DNA from: Chloroflexota bacterium
GTDB lineage: Bacteria; Chloroflexota; Limnocylindria; Limnocylindrales; CSP1-4
NCBI GenBank assembly: GCA_017881985.1
Contig: JADGQH010000028.1
Location: forward strand, 1-18,799
Direction of reading: 5' to 3'
Length of the DNA stretch: 18,799 nt
The translations under genes were made by a program, and so were the position numbers. Below the pieces are notes generated by a model that searched no databases, had not been told where the DNA came from, and was given only the letters and a program-made list of their open reading frames with translations. This document shows positions 15,254 through 18,799 of the stretch, piece by piece (positions within the stretch are counted from its first letter, which is position 1; each line of letters opens with the position of its first letter).

Positions 15254-16768
15254 CTACTTCGACTTGTCCCAGATCGCCTGGAGGTCGTTCTGGAGGGTCG
15301 CGATCTCCTGGTCCATGTTGAGCCCGGAGGTCGACGTCCAGCGGGTCAGGTACTTGTTGAACGTGTCGAGCGACTGGTTGTACGCGGGCATGTACGCCTC
15401 GAAGTTCGGGTTGTCCGCGTACTGGATCCCGTCGGTCGCGACCTTCCAGTCGACGTGGGCTGGGTATACCGGCTTGCCGGCGTCGGTCTTCTGCTGCTGG
15501 AGCTGCGTGAAGTACCCGGCCTGGTCGGTCGATCGCGCGGGGAAGCCCGAGTAGGCGTTCAGCAGCTTGGACGACGCATCGCCGAGCAGGTACTCGAGGA
15601 CCTGGAACGCCTCGTCGGGGTGCTTCGTGCTCTTGAGGATGCGGAACGTGTCCGCGTTGAACACCGCCGTCGTGGTCCCGTTGAATGACGGGATCGCCGC
15701 GATGTCCCAGTCCGGGCCCGCATCCGTGATGCAGCAGATGTTCCAGAGGAAGTTCTCCTGCATCGCGACCTTGCCGGTGTTGAAGGTATAGCCGCCGCCG
15801 TTCCATTCCGGGCTCTGGTAGACGGCGTTCGTCTCGATGAAGTGATCCTTCCAGATGCCGTCATAGATCCACTTCCAGCCGGCTGCCCAGGCGGGCGGGA
15901 TCTGGACGGTCTTGCCGTCGGACCCGACGAGCTGCCCGGCTCCGAAGTAGGCGCCCATGCCCCGCAGGTCGTCGCGCTGCGGCTCGAAGCCGTACTGGAC
16001 GATCTTCTTCGGGTCGAAGCCGGCCTGGGTGGCGTCCTTGCCGTTCTTGTCGACGGTCAGGATCATCGCGACCTTCCGCACGGTGTCGTAGTTCCAGTCG
16101 ACCACCGACCCGTCGGGCATCGTGTACTTGTCCCCGTACGCGTGCGGCGGTTCGTTGAGGCCGGCCTCCGCGAACATCGCCTTCTGGTAATAGAGCTCGG
16201 AGGGGTAGATCGCGAACGGCAGGCCCGTCTGGCCCTCCGTCGCGTCCATCTTGAAGAAGTCGACCGCGCTCTGGTTGAACTGGCTCAGGTCATACCCGGA
16301 CTTGGCGATGTAGGGCGCGAGGTCGAGCCACTGGCCGTGGAACGCCTCGGTGCCGCCCACGCCGACCGGCCCGACGATGTCGGGGCCGTTCCCCGACGCG
16401 AGCTGCGTCGAGAGCGCGTCGCGCGCGCCGGTGTATGGGGTCAGGTCGAATTCGAGCTTGATGTTGGGATGCGTCGCGTTGAAGTCCGCGACCACCTGCT
16501 TCTCCACGGGCTGCTGGGTCTTGTCCTCACCCGTGCCCAGGCAGCAGAACCAGCGGATCGTGACGGGGCCGCCCGGCGGAACCGTCGCCGCGGTGCTGGC
16601 GGCCGGGCTCGGCGCGTTCGACGCCGCCGTCGTGGGCGAAGCGGCGACAGGGGCGCTCGCGGCCGCCGACGCGCCCGGTGTGCCGCTCGCCGTGCTGCCG
16701 CCACATGCCGACAGCACGATCCCGAGGATCGATATCGCTGCCCCGATCCGAAGTCGCCTCGATCGCAT
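15254..16768 (-). CDS. Sugar ABC transporter substrate-binding lipoprotein (SBP_bac_1)
   Basis: This is a 504-residue extracytoplasmic receptor for a carbohydrate importer. The signal sequence MRSRRLR plus a hydrophobic stretch ends in the lipobox LSAC (Cys22). An Ala/Ser/Pro/Thr linker runs to about residue 66. The folded domain starts with 'VTIRWF'; 'VVADFNATHPNIKLEF' and 'ASGNGPDIVGP' follow, typical of family 1 sugar-binding proteins, and 'ADTFRILKSTKHPDEAFQVLEYL' comes near the C-terminal third. Two vicinal Cys pairs (75-76 and 345-346) are unusual. I chose the ATG at 16768 because AGGAGGA lies five bases upstream. The ATG at 16783 overlaps the regulator stop (ATGA) and would add five residues. 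The ligand is not readable; the operon points to an amino sugar or N-acetylated oligosaccharide. Confidence 0.93.
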   Translation of the reverse strand: MRSRRLRIGAAISILGIVLSACGGSTASGTPGASAAASAPVAASPTTAASNAPSPAASTAATVPPGGPVTIRWFCCLGTGEDKTQQPVEKQVVADFNATHPNIKLEFDLTPYTGARDALSTQLASGNGPDIVGPVGVGGTEAFHGQWLDLAPYIAKSGYDLSQFNQSAVDFFKMDATEGQTGLPFAIYPSELYYQKAMFAEAGLNEPPHAYGDKYTMPDGSVVDWNYDTVRKVAMILTVDKNGKDATQAGFDPKKIVQYGFEPQRDDLRGMGAYFGAGQLVGSDGKTVQIPPAWAAGWKWIYDGIWKDHFIETNAVYQSPEWNGGGYTFNTGKVAMQENFLWNICCITDAGPDWDIAAIPSFNGTTTAVFNADTFRILKSTKHPDEAFQVLEYLLGDASSKLLNAYSGFPARSTDQAGYFTQLQQQKTDAGKPVYPAHVDWKVATDGIQYADNPNFEAYMPAYNQSLDTFNKYLTRWTSTSGLNMDQEIATLQNDLQAIWDKSK

Positions 16769-16779
16769 CGCGTTCCTCC

Positions 16780-17592
16780 TCATCGCGTCCGTGATCCGGC
16801 GCCTGCCGGCTGTCGATCGCCCGTTTCGATCGAGACCGGCTCGAGCGACCGCGAGCGGCCCCCGGTGGTCTCGATGTAGTAGCGCGCGCGCTCGCCTGAC
16901 ACGATCGTCCTGCTGAACTCCACCGGGACGTCGGCCGGCGCGAAGGCCGTGCCCTCGAGGCGGAGAGACGCCCGGCGCGGCGTCAGCCCCAGGAGGCGTG
17001 CCTCCCGGGCGTCGGGGATGTAGGCGGCGATCGTCTCGGTGGTCCGAACGATCCCGCAGCCGTAGCGGCGCTCCAGCACGTCATAAAGCGACCGGACCGT
17101 GTAGTCCTCGTCGAACAGCCCGGGAAACCGGTCCACCCGCAGGTAGGCATGCTCGAGGAGCAGCGGCACGCCGTCCGCCCCACGGACTCGCTCCAGGGAG
17201 TGGACCGGGGTCCCGACAGGGATGTCGAGGGCGGCGGCCACGGCCGGAGACGCGGGCTCCTGGGCGGCCGCAACGACGACCGCGTATGGGACTCGGCCGC
17301 GCGCCTGCATCTCGTCCGCGAACCCCGCACGGGCCGCGATGTCACGCACGATCGGTGGATCGATGAGGAAGGTCCCACGGCCGGGAGATCGCACGAGGCG
17401 ACCCTCCCGAGCGAGTTCGTCGAGCGCCCGGCGAATCGTGATCAGGCTGCAGCCGTAGCGGCCGGCCAGGTCTCGCTCGGCAGGCAGCCGGTCGCCGGTC
17501 TGCCACTCCCCGGCCGCGAACGCCTCGCGCAGGTCCAGGTAGACCTGGTGATGGAGCGGCACCGGCCCGGATTCGAGGTGAAAGCGTGCCAT
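16780..17592 (-). CDS. GntR-family transcriptional regulator (HutC/UTRA subfamily)
   Basis: This 270-residue repressor is of the type that controls sugar and amino-sugar genes (for example NagR, DasR). Residues 10-78 form the winged helix: 'PLHHQVYLDLREAF' first helix, 'GDRLPAERDLAGRYGCSLITIRRAL' recognition region, and 'SPGRGTFL' wing. Residues 95-245 are the UTRA ligand domain, ending in the typical 'PVEFSRTIVSGERARYYIE'. The final 25 residues are a Ser/Arg-rich tail. It is the first gene of the operon; its stop codon lies 11 bases before the preferred start of the binding-protein gene. A palindrome upstream of the gene suggests it represses itself, the operon and the divergent transporter, with release by a phosphorylated sugar. 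That effector is inference. Confidence 0.92.
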   Translation of the reverse strand: MARFHLESGPVPLHHQVYLDLREAFAAGEWQTGDRLPAERDLAGRYGCSLITIRRALDELAREGRLVRSPGRGTFLIDPPIVRDIAARAGFADEMQARGRVPYAVVVAAAQEPASPAVAAALDIPVGTPVHSLERVRGADGVPLLLEHAYLRVDRFPGLFDEDYTVRSLYDVLERRYGCGIVRTTETIAAYIPDAREARLLGLTPRRASLRLEGTAFAPADVPVEFSRTIVSGERARYYIETTGGRSRSLEPVSIETGDRQPAGAGSRTR

Positions 17593-17614
17593 CCTGTCCC
17601 CACGGCGAGCGGGC

Positions 17615-17644
17615 GTGACGACCAGCCGCTCATAATGTTATAAG
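17615..17644 (+). promoter_or_regulatory. Candidate promoter of the MFS transporter gene
   Basis: GTGACG (17615-17620) and TATAAG (17639-17644) are separated by 18 bases, a reasonable housekeeping promoter. Its -10 lies inside the 17-bp palindrome. The predicted transcript would start near 17651, about 39 bases before the ATG. Confidence 0.45.
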
Positions 17645-17650
17645 CACATT
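17634..17650. promoter_or_regulatory. Candidate GntR operator (17-bp palindrome)
   Basis: AATGT-TATAAGC-ACATT is an inverted repeat with perfect 5-bp arms and a 7-base centre, in the only AT-rich island of the region. It lies between the divergent gntR and MFS genes. It covers the MFS -10 box and the predicted start of the operon transcript, as expected for repression of both. Confidence 0.55.
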
Positions 17651-17675
17651 GCACGGCGCGACGGGGCGCTGTCAA
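17648..17675 (-). promoter_or_regulatory. Candidate promoter of the gntR-sugar operon
   Basis: On the minus strand a perfect TTGACA (17670-17675) is followed after 16 bases by TGCAAT (17648-17653). Transcription would start near 17641, inside the palindrome, leaving a leader of about 49 bases before the GntR start codon. Confidence 0.48.
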
Positions 17676-17689
17676 GGGCGGAGCAGCGA

Positions 17690-18799
17690 ATGCCACCGAT
17701 CTGGCGGGCGGCCAGCACCTATATCGTCTACTTCGCGGCCGTCGGGGCGTCGTTCCCATACCTGCCGGTCCACTACCGCGCCCTGGGCCTGGACCTCGGC
17801 ACGATCGGCCTGCTCGCGGCCCTCTCCGCGGCCACGCAGCTGGTCGCGGCGCCGGCCTGGGGCGCGATCGCGGACGCGTTCGGCCGGTCGCGCCTGACCC
17901 TGCCGGCCGCCGCGCTCGTCGCCGCCGCCGGCGGTCTCGCCCTCGCGCTTGCCCGGGACCCGGTCGCCGTCACGGCCGCGGTCGTCGGCCTCTCCATCGG
18001 GCTGGCAGGGATCAGCCCGGTCCTGGATGCCCGCACGATCGAGCTGCTCGGGACGGACCGGGCGCGCTACGGACGTGTGCGCGCCTGGGGCTCGGTCGCG
18101 TTCGTGGTCTCGGCCGCGGCGTGCGGACCCCTCCTGGATTGGGGTGGCACGCGGGCGCTCTTCCTCGTCTACGTCCCGGGCCTCGCCCTTACCGCATTGA
18201 TCGCGTTCAGCGTCCCCCGGCGCGCGGCGACGCGGCACGCCAGCCTGCGCGTCGGCGCAGCGCAGCTGCTCCGGCAGCCCCGGATGGGGCGCTTCCTCAT
18301 CGGGACCCTGATGGTATGGGCGGCCCTGAACGCGGTGAACGGCTTCTATTCGATCCAGGTGGTCGCGCTCGGCGGCGGAGCGTCGCTCGTGGGGCTGGCC
18401 TGGGTGGTGGGGGCCCTGGTCGAGATCCCGATCATGTGGACGTTTCCGCGCCTTTCCGCGCGCTTCGGGGCCGAGCGACTCCTCGTGACGGGCGGCGCCC
18501 TGTTCGCCATCCGCGGCCTGCTTGCGGCCCTGGCCCCTAGCGGCATCGTGCTGGTCGCGATCGCGCCCCTGGAGGGCGCGGCGTTTGGTCTTTTCTTCGT
18601 CGGCGGGGTCGGCTACGTCGCCGCCCGGGCGCCGTCCGGCCTCGCCGGCACGGCCCAGGGGCTCTTCTCCGCCACGACCGGCTTGGCCACGATCATCGGT
18701 ACGGGCGCTGCCGGCATGATCGCGTCCTGGCTCTCGATCCCCGGCCTCTTCGCCGTTGCCGCCGCCGTGAGCGCGGTCGCGGCGATCGTCGTCGCCGGC
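17690..18799 (+). CDS. MFS transporter, LacY/nucleoside-symporter-like (MFS_1_like), 3' end missing
   Basis: The first 370 codons are present and the frame is open to the window edge. The start is ATG 17690 behind a GGAG about six bases upstream. Most of a 12-helix major facilitator is visible. The N-terminus reads 'YIVYFAAVGASFPYLPVHYRALGLD', close to the MFS_1_like/3-phenylpropionate-transporter group. The loop after helix 2 contains 'WGAIADAFGRSR', a variant of the MFS motif A. Helices continue through about residue 370. It is divergent from the gntR-sugar operon and appears to share its operator, so it may move a related compound (a sugar, an oligosaccharide or a breakdown product). The direction of transport and the substrate are unknown. 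Confidence 0.88.
   Translation, partial: MPPIWRAASTYIVYFAAVGASFPYLPVHYRALGLDLGTIGLLAALSAATQLVAAPAWGAIADAFGRSRLTLPAAALVAAAGGLALALARDPVAVTAAVVGLSIGLAGISPVLDARTIELLGTDRARYGRVRAWGSVAFVVSAAACGPLLDWGGTRALFLVYVPGLALTALIAFSVPRRAATRHASLRVGAAQLLRQPRMGRFLIGTLMVWAALNAVNGFYSIQVVALGGGASLVGLAWVVGALVEIPIMWTFPRLSARFGAERLLVTGGALFAIRGLLAALAPSGIVLVAIAPLEGAAFGLFFVGGVGYVAARAPSGLAGTAQGLFSATTGLATIIGTGAAGMIASWLSIPGLFAVAAAVSAVAAIVVAG

Overview
The window is very GC-rich (about 70% by eye) and densely coded. Two Ala/Ser/Pro-linker lipoproteins, GTG starts and TANNNT-type -10 boxes set directly against start codons fit an uncultivated Chloroflexota lineage (Limnocylindria-like). An Actinomycetota-like origin cannot be excluded from sequence alone. 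I see no rRNA, tRNA, CRISPR array, insertion sequence or phage gene, and no gene-free stretch longer than 130 bases.

Left part (1-4321). A truncated amino-acid-type ABC substrate-binding lipoprotein lies on the minus strand. Divergent from it is a plus-strand pair: a five-helix membrane protein with a large extracytoplasmic domain, then a WYL-family regulator. An HD-domain (SAMHD1/YdhJ-like) phosphohydrolase follows, apparently from its own leaderless promoter.

Middle (4451-11303), all on the plus strand. It holds cydAB for a short-Q-loop cytochrome bd oxidase, an aldo/keto reductase, an unrecognised single-helix protein, and a tight three-gene unit. That unit encodes a hemerythrin-like protein, a homocysteine S-methyltransferase (mmuM-like) and an Eis-like GNAT acetyltransferase, with stop/start contacts of TGA-ATG and ATGA. 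CydA carries Met at position 257, where the E. coli enzyme has the quinol-site Glu257.

Right part (11349-17592, minus strand). One six-gene operon runs, in order of transcription: a GntR/UTRA regulator, a sugar-binding lipoprotein, two MalF/MalG-type permeases, a cytoplasmic CE4 polysaccharide deacetylase and a BadF/BadG-family (N-acetylglucosamine-kinase-like) kinase. The likely logic is uptake of an amino sugar or short N-acetylated oligosaccharide, deacetylation and phosphorylation inside the cell, under autoregulation by the GntR protein. No transport ATPase is encoded, so a shared MsmX/MsiK-type ATPase elsewhere would be needed. A strong hairpin separates the binding-protein gene from the permease genes. 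Upstream, a 17-bp palindrome in an AT-rich island overlaps the promoters of both this operon and a divergent MFS transporter (17690 to the window end, incomplete).

The most useful sequence-level observations are four genes with a -10-like hexamer exactly six bases before the start codon, the palindrome over both divergent promoters, the unusual CydA quinol-site residues, and the amino-sugar operon with an intracellular deacetylase.
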